Assembly (NCBI GenBank): GCA_016946835.1
Contig: JACVTC010000094.1
Span: forward strand, 57,501-121,500
Length of the DNA stretch: 64,000 bases
Direction of reading: 5' to 3'
Source of the DNA: Neocallimastix lanati (nom. inval.)
Lineage: Eukaryota; Neocallimastigomycota; Neocallimastigomycetes; Neocallimastigales; Neocallimastigaceae
This document shows, in pieces, positions 46,763-58,264 of this stretch. Below the pieces are notes generated by a model. That model was given only the letters and a program-made list of their open reading frames with translations. It was not told where the DNA came from and made no database searches. Position 1 is the stretch's first letter; each line of letters begins with the position of its first letter. Made by a program: the position numbers and the translations under genes.

Positions 46763-47018
46763 TTTTATCAAATTCTTAAGGGTTAAAATAAATTAAATTA
46801 TCTTTAATAAATAAGTCCAAACCCTTTGGTTTCTTATTTAATGTTTCTAATATTTATTTTTATAATTAAAATCGAATTAAAATAATTTTTGTCAATAACT
46901 AAATTAAATTTCAATTGATCTAATAATGAATTTTAACCACAAATTCACTAGTGTTCGTGACATTAACTAGGAAAATATAATTATTTGTTAGCAAATAATT
47001 ATAGATTCTTACAACAAA
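46763..47018. repeat. Dispersed repeat, copy 1
   Basis: About 255 bp from TTTTTATCAAATTCTTAAGG to TTATAGATTCTTACAACAA. Repeated in the same orientation at 62091-62352 with high similarity, including TAAGTCCAAACCCTTTGG and the short hairpin AATAATTATA. It is probably an LTR fragment. Confidence 0.8.
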
Positions 47019-47640
47019 TTGATACGGGCTGGGTTGAAACACTAAGATATTCAAAACAAAAAAATAAATATTAATACACAAAAATGAATTTGGAAACAAA
47101 AAAAAAAAATTAATTTTTAAAATATTCTTTTATTTAAACTTAAAATTAAAATCATTTGTTCCAAGTATTAAAAAGAAAGAAATTTATTCTTTTTTTTATA
47201 CTTTTATTTTAATACATTTTATTATTCATTAATATATTCTTTATAAAAAAACTATTATTTTATTTTAATTTTTAACTATTATTTTAAATTATTTTAATAA
47301 AAAATAATATTTATTAAATTAAAATATAAAAATTAATTTAGAGATTGTATCACGAAGGGCATTCAGGGCGGTAGCTTCTTCTTGATATTGTTTTCAGAGA
47401 GAGAATTATACAGAATTGATATTTTCTGTATTTTAGATCATTTTTATTATTGAAATTCTTCTGTATTTTAGTTCATTTTTATTTTAATAAAAATTTAATT
47501 TATTTTTGATTTTTGCTTTATTTTTAGTTTATTTCAAAGGTTTTAGAAAATATTATACAGAAACTTATAATTCTGTATTTTATATCAAATATTTATTGAA
47601 ATAGGTTTTTATTATACTTAATATAAAAATAAGAATAAGT
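47019..47640. other. AT-rich DNA with short GC patch
   Basis: TTGATACGGGCTGGGTTG directly follows the dispersed repeat. AAGGGCATTCAGGGCGGTAG is at about 47355. No gene or RNA is recognised. Confidence 0.35.
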
Positions 47641-48115
47641 AATGATTTAAATTATATATAATTTTTAATAAGAATATTTAGTAATAATTTTTATTATATT
47701 TGATATTAATAAAAGATTTTAATAAGAATATTTAATAATAAATTTTATTATATTTAATATTAATAAAAGATTTTTATTATAATATTTAATAATAATTTTT
47801 ATTATATTTGATATTAATAAAAGAATATTTAATAATAATTTTTATTATATTTGATATTAATAAAAGAATATTTAATAATAATTTTTATTATATTTGATAT
47901 CAATAAAAGAATATTTAATAATAATTTTTATTATATTGGATATTAATAAAAGAATATTTAATAATAATTTTTATTATATTGGATATTAATAAAAGAATAT
48001 TTAATAATAATTTTTATTATATTGGAAATTAATAAAAGAATATTTAATAATAATTTTTATTATATTTGATATTAATATAAGAATATTTAATAATAAAATT
48101 TAATAATAGTTTTTA
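47641..48115. repeat. 43-bp minisatellite, about ten copies
   Basis: The unit is AATATTTAATAATAATTTTT, ATTATATTTGATATTAATAA, AAG. Copies from about 47780 on are nearly identical; earlier ones carry small insertions. Non-coding, ending just before the gypsy LTR at 48181. Confidence 0.92.
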
Positions 48116-48180
48116 TTTTATTATTATTAAGAGTATTTAATAGGAAATACAAGGTATTTAGTGACACCCAGTATCACAAA

Positions 48181-48846
48181 TGGGACAGTCTATTTCTTTC
48201 TATATATATTTTTTATAGAAAATTTTATATTCTAAATTAAATAATTATTACTTTTAATAATAATATTTCTCTTATTTTCTTACCACAATTATTTCTATCC
48301 TTTTTCTTTTATTTATTATTTATTATATATTATTTATTATATATTATTTTTTATTAATTATTTATTATTTATTATTTATTATTTATTTATTATTTATTAT
48401 TTATTTATTATTTATTATTTATTGTTTTTTTTGTTACATGTTGTATTAGTTACTCCCTTCTCCTATTTTTTTTATAATAATTTTCTAACGTTTTTATATA
48501 TTTTTAATATTTATAATAATTTTATGAAATGTTTCTTTAATACTCCGAAAATTATTATTTTTGTTTATAATATTTAAACAATAATTTTTAATTATTATTA
48601 ATTTTTTTAATTTTTACAAATTTAACTATTTATAAATAAATATAAACAATAATATTTTTATTTTGTTATTTATAAATAAAGTATAAACTATAACATAATA
48701 TTTACTATTTATAATTAAAATAAAGTTTAATTATATTTTATATAAAACTAAAATTATTTACAATATTTAATTAAAATTTATTTACATTTATTAAATTTTT
48801 AAGTAATTTATTAATAATTTAGTATTTTTCTGAATGTAATGGCTCA
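48181..48846 (-). repeat. Gypsy 3' LTR (about 666 bp)
   Basis: Right end …TGTAATGGCTCA is set by the adjacent polypurine tract. The left end TGGGACAGTC is inferred from the CAAA duplication. The segment 48626-48846 is repeated at 53606-53831. Contains TTTATTA repeats at 48310-48420. Confidence 0.7.
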
Positions 48847-48900
48847 AGACGTCCCCCCTTAAAATAACGCTTTGTCCCTTGAAGCCATTAGAATTTACTT
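48847..48900 (-). promoter_or_regulatory. Gypsy polypurine tract and conserved 3' tail
   Basis: The minus strand reads …CTTCAAGGGACAAAGCG, TTATTTTAAGGGGGGACGTC just before the LTR. The block TTCAAGGGAC-AAG…AGGGGGG is also present, diverged, next to the LTR at 58185, showing that the two elements share their 3' end. Confidence 0.75.
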
Positions 48901-48901
48901 A

Positions 48902-51840
48902 CTATTCAGTAAAATGAAAGTAAGGAATAACATTCTTTAAATGAATATTCCTATCAACAATTTCTCTTGATATAGGGTCACAAACTGTTACAGTATTAAG
49001 TTCCCTTTTCACAATTTTCAAAGGTCCTATGTAATACGGATCTAATTTTCTTCTATTAAAAACTCTAACTAGTATTAGGTTTCCTGGCTTATATTCGGCT
49101 CTCATTCTTCTAATTTGTTTCCTTCTATCGCTCCAGAGTTTATTAGCAATTTCGATATTTTCTATTGCCTCTTATATCCATTTTTGATGTTGAATGAATT
49201 TTTGTATCAAATACTCTTCGTCATTTCCATATCGATTCCTTCCTTCTTTATTAAGTGACAACTCTAGTGGTTGTAAGTCTTGTCTCCCATACAGCAGTTC
49301 AAAACTACTAAATTTGGTTCTTTCGTGCTTACAAGTTCTCAATGCTCACAATGCGCTTTGCAGGACCTCATCCCAATCTTCTTCTTTATTACCTAAAAGT
49401 TTAAGATATTTAACAATTTCTTTATTCCGATTTTCTACTTCACCATTTGACGCTGGATGATAAATTGCAGTATAGTGAACGTATACATCATGTAAATCCA
49501 GAAATGCCTTGGTTTTATCTGAATAAAACTGTGGTCCGTAATCCGTTATTAGTAGTTCAGGTACACCATGTCTTGCAAATACATTTTTAAAAATCTTATC
49601 ACCTCATCAGAACTGGTTTGTTTCAGAGGTTTTGCTTCCACCCACTTGGTGAAATAGACTACTAACACTATGATATATCTATTACCTCTTCGAGTTTTCG
49701 GTAACGGTCCAATTAAATCCAATCCAACTCTCGTGAACGGTAAACCTGGTTTTATGGGTATGTTTTCCGCATTATTGTTTTGTTTTTGAGGCTTATACAT
49801 TTGACACTTGGGACAGCACTTAATAAATAGATGAATATCCTTATTCATACATTTCCAATAATAACTTGGTTTTAGCCAATGATATGTCTTGTAGGCACCT
49901 TCATGGCCTACAGCATGAGCTGATTCTATTAATTTAAATTTTGTTTCATTTTGATGAATTATTTTTCTAAGTCTTCCATTCTGTTTATAATACTCTATTC
50001 CATCGATCGTTAAAATTTTATCTTTCAGAAAACTTTCTATAGTTTGTGATAATAATATTACACCATCAGCTTCTTCATTTTTACTTTCCATCCTAGATAA
50101 TACGTCTGCGATAACATTCTTTCTTCCTTCTTCATATTGTACTTTAACTTGTAGAACGCTTAAGGTGGTTACCCATTTTAGATGTCGATTATTAGTAGGT
50201 TCGGTTTTATTACAAATTCCAACTAAAGGCTTATGATCCGTTATTAACGATGTTTTCAATTTATTCCTTAAAATATAATGTTTGAATTTCTTAACACAGT
50301 ATACCGCAACAGTCCCTTCTAGATCCGTGACACTGTAGTTTTCTTCAGCCTTTTTTAAAGCTCTACTTACAAAATGTATTGGCTTCTCTATCCCATCTTC
50401 GTCTTTTTGCATCAATACTCCTCCAATTCCACTTCGAGAAGCATCTGTACAAATAATGAATGGTTTTTCAAAGTTTGGTAGAGTCAAAATAGGTGCTTTA
50501 ATCAATTTTTCCTTCAACACTTTAAAGGCTACGTCTGCTTCATTATTCCATTCGAATTCGGCATTTTTCTTTAATAATTTGAATAATGGTTTGGCAATTA
50601 AAGCAAATTTTTGATGAACTTCTTGAAAGAAGTGACATTTTTCAATATTTAACTTTAATCCATTATCTTTTAATATTGTAAAAACTTCTTCTAAATCAAT
50701 TACATGTTGTTCCCATGAATTAGAAAATACTACTAAGTCATCAATATAAATAAAAACACATTTTCCTATCAGATTAAAGAATATCCTGTTCATCTCAATC
50801 TGAAATGTTGCGGGAGCATTATAAAGACCAAACGGCATAACCTAAAAGTTATAATTTCCATATAATGTTGTAAAACAAGTTAAATCTTGATGTTCTGGAT
50901 ACATAGGTACTTGGTGGTACCCAGAAAATAAATCAATAGTAGATAACACTGAATTATTTCAAACATAACATAATATATAATCAATTAGCGGCAAAGCGTA
51001 AGAGTCTTTTATGGTTAAATTGTTGAGCTTCCAATAGTCCACGCACATTCGATATTGACCATTTTTCTTCATGACTAACATTACAGGAGAAGACCAAGGA
51101 GAGTGAGATGGTTCAATTAATTTATTATTAATCAGCTTGGTTAATTCTACTTTTAAAGCGTCCGCTTGTACTTTAGATAACCTATATGCTTTCTGTTTAA
51201 TAGGTGTTGTTCTGATCTTTAACTCTATTCTATGAGGATAAAGTTTAGTTTCTTTTAAATCATCCGTTTTATCCGCAATAATTGACTCAAATTGTTCAAA
51301 TAGTTTAAGTACTGTATTCTTAACAAGTTCTGGTACTAACTCTTATTATTTTATCAACACGTGCCTTCTTAGTATTTGTTTCTTGGTTAGCAGTCATTAA
51401 AAATACCGTTACAATGACAGGTTCACCAAGATTTTCATCATCATATTCTTTGGATTCTCCATCTTCATAGCTATTAAGACAAACGTTGTAGTGAATTTTT
51501 GTAAGCTTTATAGGATTATTATTTTGATCAACCATATATAATGTATCATCAATAAAGTTTAAATTCAATTTATGTTTCTTCAAGGAGTCTACTCCTATAA
51601 GTATATCAAAAATGTCATTTTTTTCTACTCTCCTGAACAAATCTTTGAATATTATTTTACCAATATTTATTTCCAATTCGTATATCTCAGCAGTACTAGT
51701 AGTATTAGAATAAGCTTGAAAAATTCTTTCTGTGATTTTTCCTATTGGTTGCTTACTTATATTAAACTTATCTAAAGCTGCACGAGTAATCATATTAAAA
51801 CTGGCACAAGAATCAAGAAAAATTTCAGCCTCGTGACCTT
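48902..51840 (-). pseudogene. Gypsy pol: protease, RT, RNase H, integrase
   Basis: Protease: EIFLDSCASFNMITR near 51815, with DSC where DSG/DTG is usual. RT: VQADALKVELTKLINNKLIE, CVDYWKLNNLTIKDSYALPL, STIDLFSGYHQVPMY (first Asp), MPFGLYNAPATFQ and FIYIDDLVVFS (YIDD, near 50740), then KCHFFQEVH joined in frame to QKFALIAKPLF, so the usual thumb/connection segment is missing. RNase H: ICTDASRSGIGGVLMQ, DLEGTVAVYCVKKFKHYILR, ITDHKPLVGI. Integrase: zinc finger HAVGHEG…CCPKCQ, GLDLIGPLP (first Asp), ITDYGPQF (second Asp), NGEVENRNKEIVKYL (Glu), then the C-terminal module RRKLDPYYIGPLKIVKREL to 48902. Stops at about 50842, 49346 and 49171 and a frameshift near 49590. Confidence 0.92.
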
Positions 51841-52956
51841 CTACTTTACCATAAACTTTAGAGATTTTACGATTACCAATTGCATTAATTGCATTAGTGA
51901 CTACACTTTCATGCTTTTGGGTTAATTTTAGCTTTTGTAGAAAAGCAGATCTAAATTTTGGAAATAGATCTAATAGATATGCTAGCTTTGTAGCAATTTC
52001 AGTTGGCTACTTCTTTGATTAAATTATCTAAATTATAATTGTAGAATTCTTCAAACTCCTTCATCAGTTTAATATGTCTTTCTAAGGTCTTTATCTTTTC
52101 ATCCTCATTTTCTTGACAACTTCCTATTTCGGATTGATTTTCTTTATTTCTTTAATTCTATCTTCTCTATTATCTCTTATAACCTTATTTATTTTCTTTT
52201 CCGTTATGTGAGATAGATCCAACTGTTTTAGAAGTTCAGTTTTATTTTGTTTGTTTATTTCCCTTGCTTGTGTATTTCCTTCCATCCTAGTATCCTCTTT
52301 ACTATCAGTACTATTTATCTCTTTATTTATTTCATCTATTTCTTTATTAATTCTATCAAAGTTATCTCCTATTTTGTTATTTAATAAATTTGAATTCGTT
52401 GGGGAATCCTCATTTATAGTTTCCTCTACAAGATTTTGAGTTTGTTGGTTTTGCTTCATTGCTTCGGTAGTAAATGGTACAGGTTTATTGGTCAGTGTTT
52501 TCTGTTGCTTATGCTCCTTGTATTCTTGTTTATCATATGGGGAATGGTTTTTCTTATTTAAGGAACTTCTTTTGATAGCTGAAATGGCAACTTCAAAGGA
52601 TTTTGGAACTTTATTTTGATTAAAATTAGCATATTCTGTACTTAGGCATTTTCTTTCCATTCCTGATGGAATCACTACCAAACTGGTTTGGTTACTGGAA
52701 GTTTTCCTTCTTCCATTTACCAATTTAAAAGGCCTTTTTCTTCCATTTCGGCTAACTGTTTGAAGGTATATGGACAATCCTGAGCTTTATGACCTTCTTT
52801 TCCACATCGATGACAGCAATTTGGAGGGTAGGATCTTCTAATTCTTGTATCAATTCCATTTTTATTTGATCCCCAAGTTACCTTCCTTTCAAAATTGTTA
52901 TTTCGTTGTTCCTCCGATTTTAAATCATTAATGAGCGATCCATGATAGTTAATACG

Positions 52957-53016
<60 letters not shown>

Positions 53017-53022
53017 ATTATT

Positions 53023-53057
<35 letters not shown>

Positions 53058-53605
53058 GGTTTTGGTAGTCATTTCGCATCCCTTTACCTTCATAATATTT
53101 ATTATAATAACTTCTATTATTATATCTATTAGGACTCTTATTATAAATTCTTCTATCGTAGAAAATTTCTCCTCTATTATATCCATTGTATATAGGATAA
53201 TTATAATGGTCACTCTCTTCCTTGACAAACCCACGGTAGAATGGATGTTGTACCAAAAAATTACTGGCATGTGTAATTATTGAAATATTTTTGGGACCTT
53301 TTCTACCTCTTGGTATTATATTTTCATTTTTCTCTTTTATATCCTTTTCTGTCTTTTCAACTAATTAGGCAATTCTGTATGCTTCCGGTAGATCAGTAAC
53401 TCTTGCCAAAGCAACTTGAGAGCATGGAAAGACCCTAGAACAAATAGCTTCTTGATATTCCTTAACAGTAATCAATTTTTGATATTCCTTGCTAAGGTTA
53501 TGATAAGATCTTCTATATCTATAATTAAATTTTTTTATTGTTTCTTCCTCTGCAATGCTCATATTTCTTAATATACTCCATTTATCCCCTTCCGTAATTT
53601 CTAAA
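51841..53605 (-). pseudogene. Gypsy gag with zinc knuckle and poly-Asn tract
   Basis: From a truncated N-terminus, KFNYRYRRSYHNLSKEYQKL, ITVKEYQEAICSRVFPCSQV and ALARVTDLPEAYRIA form the gag capsid-like part (53562-53365). Then a stop, LVQHPFYRGFVKEESDHYNY and a long Asn tract encoded by an ATT/AAT microsatellite (52960-53050). The zinc knuckle CHRCGKEGHKAQDC (C-x2-C-x4-H-x4-C, about 52825-52780) is followed, after a frameshift near 52740, by a 217-residue charged region (52777-52124; KKNHSPYDKQEYKEHKQQK…EIDEINKEINSTDSK) leading to the protease. It would coat and package element RNA. Confidence 0.85.
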
Positions 53606-53831
53606 TTATTTATAACTAAATATAAACAATAATATTTTTATTTTGTTATTTATAAATAAAGTATAAACTATAACATAATATTTACTATTTATAATTAAAA
53701 TAAAGTTTAATTATATTTTATATAAAACTAAAATTATTTACATTATTTAATTAATTAAAATTTATTTACATTTATTAAATTTTTAAGTAATTTATTAATA
53801 ATTTAGTATTTTTCTGAATGTAATGGGCTCA
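53606..53831 (-). repeat. Gypsy 5' LTR, truncated (226 bp)
   Basis: Matches 48626-48846 with a few differences (one 4-bp ATTA insertion, ATGGGCTCA versus ATGGCTCA). Its inner side runs straight into gag, so the remaining LTR part and leader were deleted. Confidence 0.88.
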
Positions 53832-53835
53832 CAAA

Positions 53836-54724
53836 TGGTACAAGATCTGAAGATTTTATTAATAAAATAATATATTCTAATAATAAGAAAAATTTTTAAT
53901 AATATTCTCTAAATCTAAATCTAAAATTAAATAATAAACTATTCTAATCTTAGTCTAAACTATCCTAATCTAAAATAATCTAAACTAAATTAAAATTACT
54001 TACACTAATATCCTAATCTAAACTAAATAATTTCACTAAACCTATTGCTATTTCTATAAAATGTTTAATCTAAGTAATCTATTACTAAGCTAATTTTATA
54101 TTATACTACCTTACTACTATACACTAAACTCAAAAACTATTAACTAAACACTTTAAGAACACTGAATTTAGAAAAACTATTTAATAAATATTTATTTATT
54201 TTAAACTATTTAATTTATTATTTTATCTTTTAGAAAATATTAAAAAAATAATATAATAATAAAATCGTAAGAAAAAGAGAGAGAACTAAAGTACTGTGTT
54301 ATTTTGTTCTTTTTTATACTAATAAAATATTTGTTTGATTGGATTAAAAATAAAAATAAAAAAATTATTTAATAATAAAAATTTAATAATAAAAATATAA
54401 AAATATTATAATAAAATATAATATAATAATAAAAATATAATAATATAATAATAAAATATAACAAATATAATAATAAAATATAATAAACTTATTTTCTAAA
54501 TTATTAAAATATTATATAAAAGTTTTACAATATTAAATAAATAATATAATTAATATGACTTTTTTAATACATTTATTTATATTTTATTTAATTTAATAAT
54601 ATTCTATAACTAATATTTTAATATTCAACTTTTTTAATATTTATTTATAATTGTTAATAATATTTTTTACTTTAATATTTTCTTTAAATAGTTTAATTTT
54701 TCTTTATTTAATCGTACCGTAACA
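53836..54724. repeat. Probable solo LTR (889 bp)
   Basis: Starts TGGTACAAG and ends CGTACCGTAACA, with CAAA immediately on both sides (53832-53835 and 54725-54728). It has no coding content and contains AAAATAATATATTCTAATAA near its start, a motif shared with the LTRs at 57170 and 57688. Its left target copy is also the right target copy of the gypsy element. Confidence 0.6.
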
Positions 54725-57165
54725 CAAATGTTACGATTCGTAACAATTTTTGGATTATAATATTTTGAACACTTTTATGAATTAAATCAATAAATAAATA
54801 TTGGTTTTATATAATTTTTATTAAATTTATTTCCATAAAAAAAATAATTAAAAATGTTTTATTAATTCCTATTTTTTAAAAAGTTATTTTAAAATTACAT
54901 GTATTTATATTTTTTTCTACATTTAAAATTTGTTAAGCCTATCTAAAATATTTTCTAAATATTTCTAACTAATTACTAAAATAATGTTTTAAATTGATTT
55001 TAAATTATTAATAAAATTATTATTTATTTTTAATAAATAATAGTTATATATTATTTAATTATAAAATATTTATTATTATTTAAAATTAATAATATATATA
55101 AAAGAAAAATATAAAAATTATACAGAATTTTTAAGTGTGGTTTAGTAGGTTTTTAGTAATTAAAAATTACCAAAAAAATATGTTTAAATTATCAATATAA
55201 AATTTAGTAATTAATTGAATTGATTTTTAGAAATTATAATAAATAATATATTTTTGAAAATATAAAATATTAATAATATTGATATAACTATATAATTAAT
55301 ATTAATAATAAAGTAATATTGATAATATATTGACATTAATAAAATAATTGAATATTAATAATAATTTTTCATCTTTAATTGATATTAATAATATATAAAA
55401 TTTAATAATAAAATATTAATTATAAAATTTAATCATAGAATATAGGAAAGTTCCAAAGTATTGAAGAATAAAATAAATTATTTGAGTGGTTAGGTAAGAA
55501 AATATAATTCTAACTAAAATAATAAGATTATTTGTTCATTCTTTATCATTTTTGGTACGTGCTTGTACCTTGGGCTTAGTTAAATATTAATATTATTAAT
55601 ATTTATTATTATGGATAAGTATAATTGTTAAATACTAATAAAATTTTATATACACATTAATTAAATATCATATACCAAAATTACTATTTATTATAAATTT
55701 AAATTCTAGATTTCCATTTTAAGAAACCAATAATATAAATAATTTTACCAAAATAAATAAATATTTATATTAATTAAAATTAAGCATAATAAAAATTTAA
55801 TTTACTATTAATATCAAAAATTAAATAATAATTTTTTTTCCTATGACAATTTGCTTTTTTATTATTATTTAATATTAATAAATCACATTATCATTTCATC
55901 AGGTTTTTCTGCTAGTCTTTTCCTGATGAATTACCAATTAGACTAGTACAGTCTATTAAATAATAAATTAACAATATATATTTAATATAAACAAAATAAA
56001 TAATGAACAAATTAAATAATTTCAATTAATAATTAAATAAAAAATAAATGAAAATAGATAACAAATGATTAAATTTTAATAAATAAAATATATTAAAAAT
56101 AAAACACACAAATAATAATAAAGTATTAGTAATAAAAATTAATAAATAATTAAATAATAATTATTAAAATAAAGAAATTATTAAATAAATCAAAATGTAT
56201 AAAAGAACGATTGATTTCCTTTTAGGAAATCAAGAGTTATTATTTTAAAAAATAAATTAAAGAAATTTAAGAATTCAATTTAAATAAAAAAAAAAAATTT
56301 TTTAATTTTTTTAATATATATTTTGAATAAACTATTTTAATTATTTTTTTTTTTAAAAAATATTTTTTAATCTTTTAATTTTTAAATCATGTTAAGAAGT
56401 AGACAGATTGAATTTAATGACGGAATCAGGTTGATATATCTATATAATATAACTATATAGATATAAATAAATTACTAAAAAGAGTTATAAAGTTAAATTT
56501 GTTTAATTTAACACTTAATTAAAACTAATAATTGGTTTAATATGATAAAAAATTTTTATTAATAAGAAAAATATATAGTTATATTATAATAGGTTAACTA
56601 TAACCTTACAAAGAACAAAAAGATAAATTTGAATTTTCTTTTTATACTTTGTAAGTTTGAGAATATTGATAATAATAATATAAAGTTGATAATAATATTT
56701 AGTATAAGAATATGTTTAATATAAATAAATTATATTTTTTAATCTAATATATTAGCTAATATATATAATATAATATCAAAATTAAATATTTAAAATAGTA
56801 ATTAATAATTAATAATTAATTAAATCAATATAACATAAATTAATACATAAACATTAATTTTTGAATCAAGGATGACATGACCAAATGATCATGTTGGATA
56901 AATATTTTATTTATTAATAATATTTAAGTTTAATATGATATCATTAGAATCAGTAGGCCTAAGCTGGTCCTAAGATGATCAAATAACTTATAATATTATA
57001 AAATAAATAAAATTTAAAGAATAATTAATGAATTATAAATTTTTATTAATTATTTAATAATAATTTAATTGAAATTAATTGAAATTGAAATTTAATTCAG
57101 TTGTAATTTCAATATATCATAAAAGAAACTATTTAAAATATAATTTATTTAATAGTTTCTTACAC
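54725..57165. other. AT-rich DNA with LTR-like debris
   Basis: No gene found. TGTTACGATTCGTAACA at 54729-54745 looks like two LTR ends facing each other. ATAGGAAAGTTCCA at 55440 recurs near 43994. An imperfect inverted repeat with CTAGTCTTTTCCTGATGAAT is at 55912-55950. A small GC patch, GTAGGCCTAAGCTGGTCC, lies at about 56956. Confidence 0.4.
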
Positions 57166-57169
57166 ACAA

Positions 57170-57683
57170 TGATACGCAACTTATAAAAAAAAGTCACTTT
57201 AGGGTCGGGACAAACAAGTTTTCTTAATATAAAATAATATATTCTAATAATAAGAATTAAATAACACTCAATTAAAAAATTAATTTATACAAAGAAAATA
57301 ATATTATTTAATATTTTAGTATTTTATTATTTTCTCTGCTTTTATATTTCAAATTAATAATTTTATATATTTATCTCTAAAATCTATTTTCTATATTTAT
57401 TATTTATTATAAAATTTCTCTCTCTATTTTCTAATCTTAATTATAAAGTATAAATCTCTTATTTTAACTATTGAGTAATTCTTTTTTTCTCTAAGAATTC
57501 CCCTTTCTAATTATTTAATAATTGATCTTTTTATACTAAGTTTTCTCAATTCCTATTGGCAGTTAATCATTATTTAATTATATTAAAATAATTAATATTC
57601 TTTATCACTAATCCACATATTAACATTGTTATTTTCTATTTTTTTTTACAATTATTTTCTATTATTCTGTGAGTAACGTATCA
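57170..57683. repeat. Probable solo LTR (514 bp)
   Basis: Starts TGATACGCAAC, ends GAGTAACGTATCA, and is flanked by ACAA on both sides (57166-57169 and 57684-57687). Contains AAAATAATATATTCTAATAA near the start. Non-coding. Confidence 0.6.
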
Positions 57684-57687
57684 ACAA

Positions 57688-58185
57688 TGATACGATATTT
57701 TTATTAAACATCAATATCAATATTTATTTTATTTTATTTGGACGATAACAGTAGGGAATAATTGACAAAATAATATATTCTAATATTATATAGAATAATA
57801 CACACAATAATAATATTCACACTTTAATATTTAGTTTATTTATTTTATTTATTTATTATCATTCATCAATAAAAATACATCATCAATATAAATATTTGTT
57901 AACTAGTTAAAATATAATTAAATCATTCAATAAAATATAATTAATTACTAAAATCTCTTATGTTATTAATGTAAACTAAATATAAAACTACACTAAACTA
58001 TACTAATAAACATGTTAAATTATTAATAAACTAAATTAATATTAATAAAAGAACCATTCCTTAAACTATTATTATTTACTAACTATAAATATTATTACTA
58101 AATTATTATTAACCAATAAGATTTTACTAAATAATTTCTAACCTAATTTTCACTAAATTATGGTATTTATGGTGGTACCGTATCA
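57688..58185 (-). repeat. LTR of gag-protease element (498 bp), 3' LTR
   Basis: Starts TGATACGATATT and ends GGTACCGTATCA, directly next to the polypurine tract at 58186. A closely similar copy is at 63152-63651. The ends share an extended inverted repeat (TGATACG/CGTATCA). Confidence 0.85.
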
Positions 58186-58240
58186 AGATGCCCCCACTGA
58201 AATTAGACTTCGTCCCTTGAAGTCACCAAAATTTAGTTAC
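58186..58240 (-). promoter_or_regulatory. Polypurine tract and conserved 3' tail of gag-protease element
   Basis: The minus strand reads TGACTTCAAGGGACGAAGTC, TAATTTCAGTGGGGGCATCT just before the LTR. It aligns with the corresponding block of the gypsy element at 48847-48900. Confidence 0.75.
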
Positions 58241-58264
58241 ATTTTTAATAATTTTTTTTTAGTA

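Larger units (their letters stand above)
48181..53831 (-). mobile_element. Ty3/gypsy retrotransposon with truncated 5' end
   Basis: Minus-strand element: 3' LTR (48181-48846), polypurine tract, integrase, RNase H, RT, protease, gag, then a 226-bp piece of the 5' LTR (53606-53831) joined directly to gag. The rest of the 5' LTR, the primer site and the gag N-terminus are deleted. CAAA at 48177-48180 and 53832-53835 is the likely 4-bp target duplication. The LTR parts that can be compared differ by only a few bases. In-frame stops, a frameshift in integrase and an in-frame loss in RT make it inactive. Confidence 0.88.

Noticed and set aside
47641-48115. Regularly spaced 43-bp repeats as a possible CRISPR-like array
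   Set aside because: There are no unique spacers; units are contiguous, and the setting is eukaryotic. It is a minisatellite.
49171-50844. In-frame TGA/TAA/TAG codons in pol as a hint of genetic code reassignment
   Set aside because: All three stops occur, along with frameshifts and deletions, only in transposons. The CCT5 and flavin-reductase genes read cleanly with the standard code.
52920-53283. Open frames of poly-Ile on both strands
   Set aside because: Other reading frames of the ATT/AAT run that encodes poly-Asn in the gypsy gag.
55915-55950. CTGATGA motif with flanking CTAGTC/GACTAG pairing, as in a hammerhead ribozyme
   Set aside because: No GAAA core element or third stem at the right spacing; only a simple hairpin remains.
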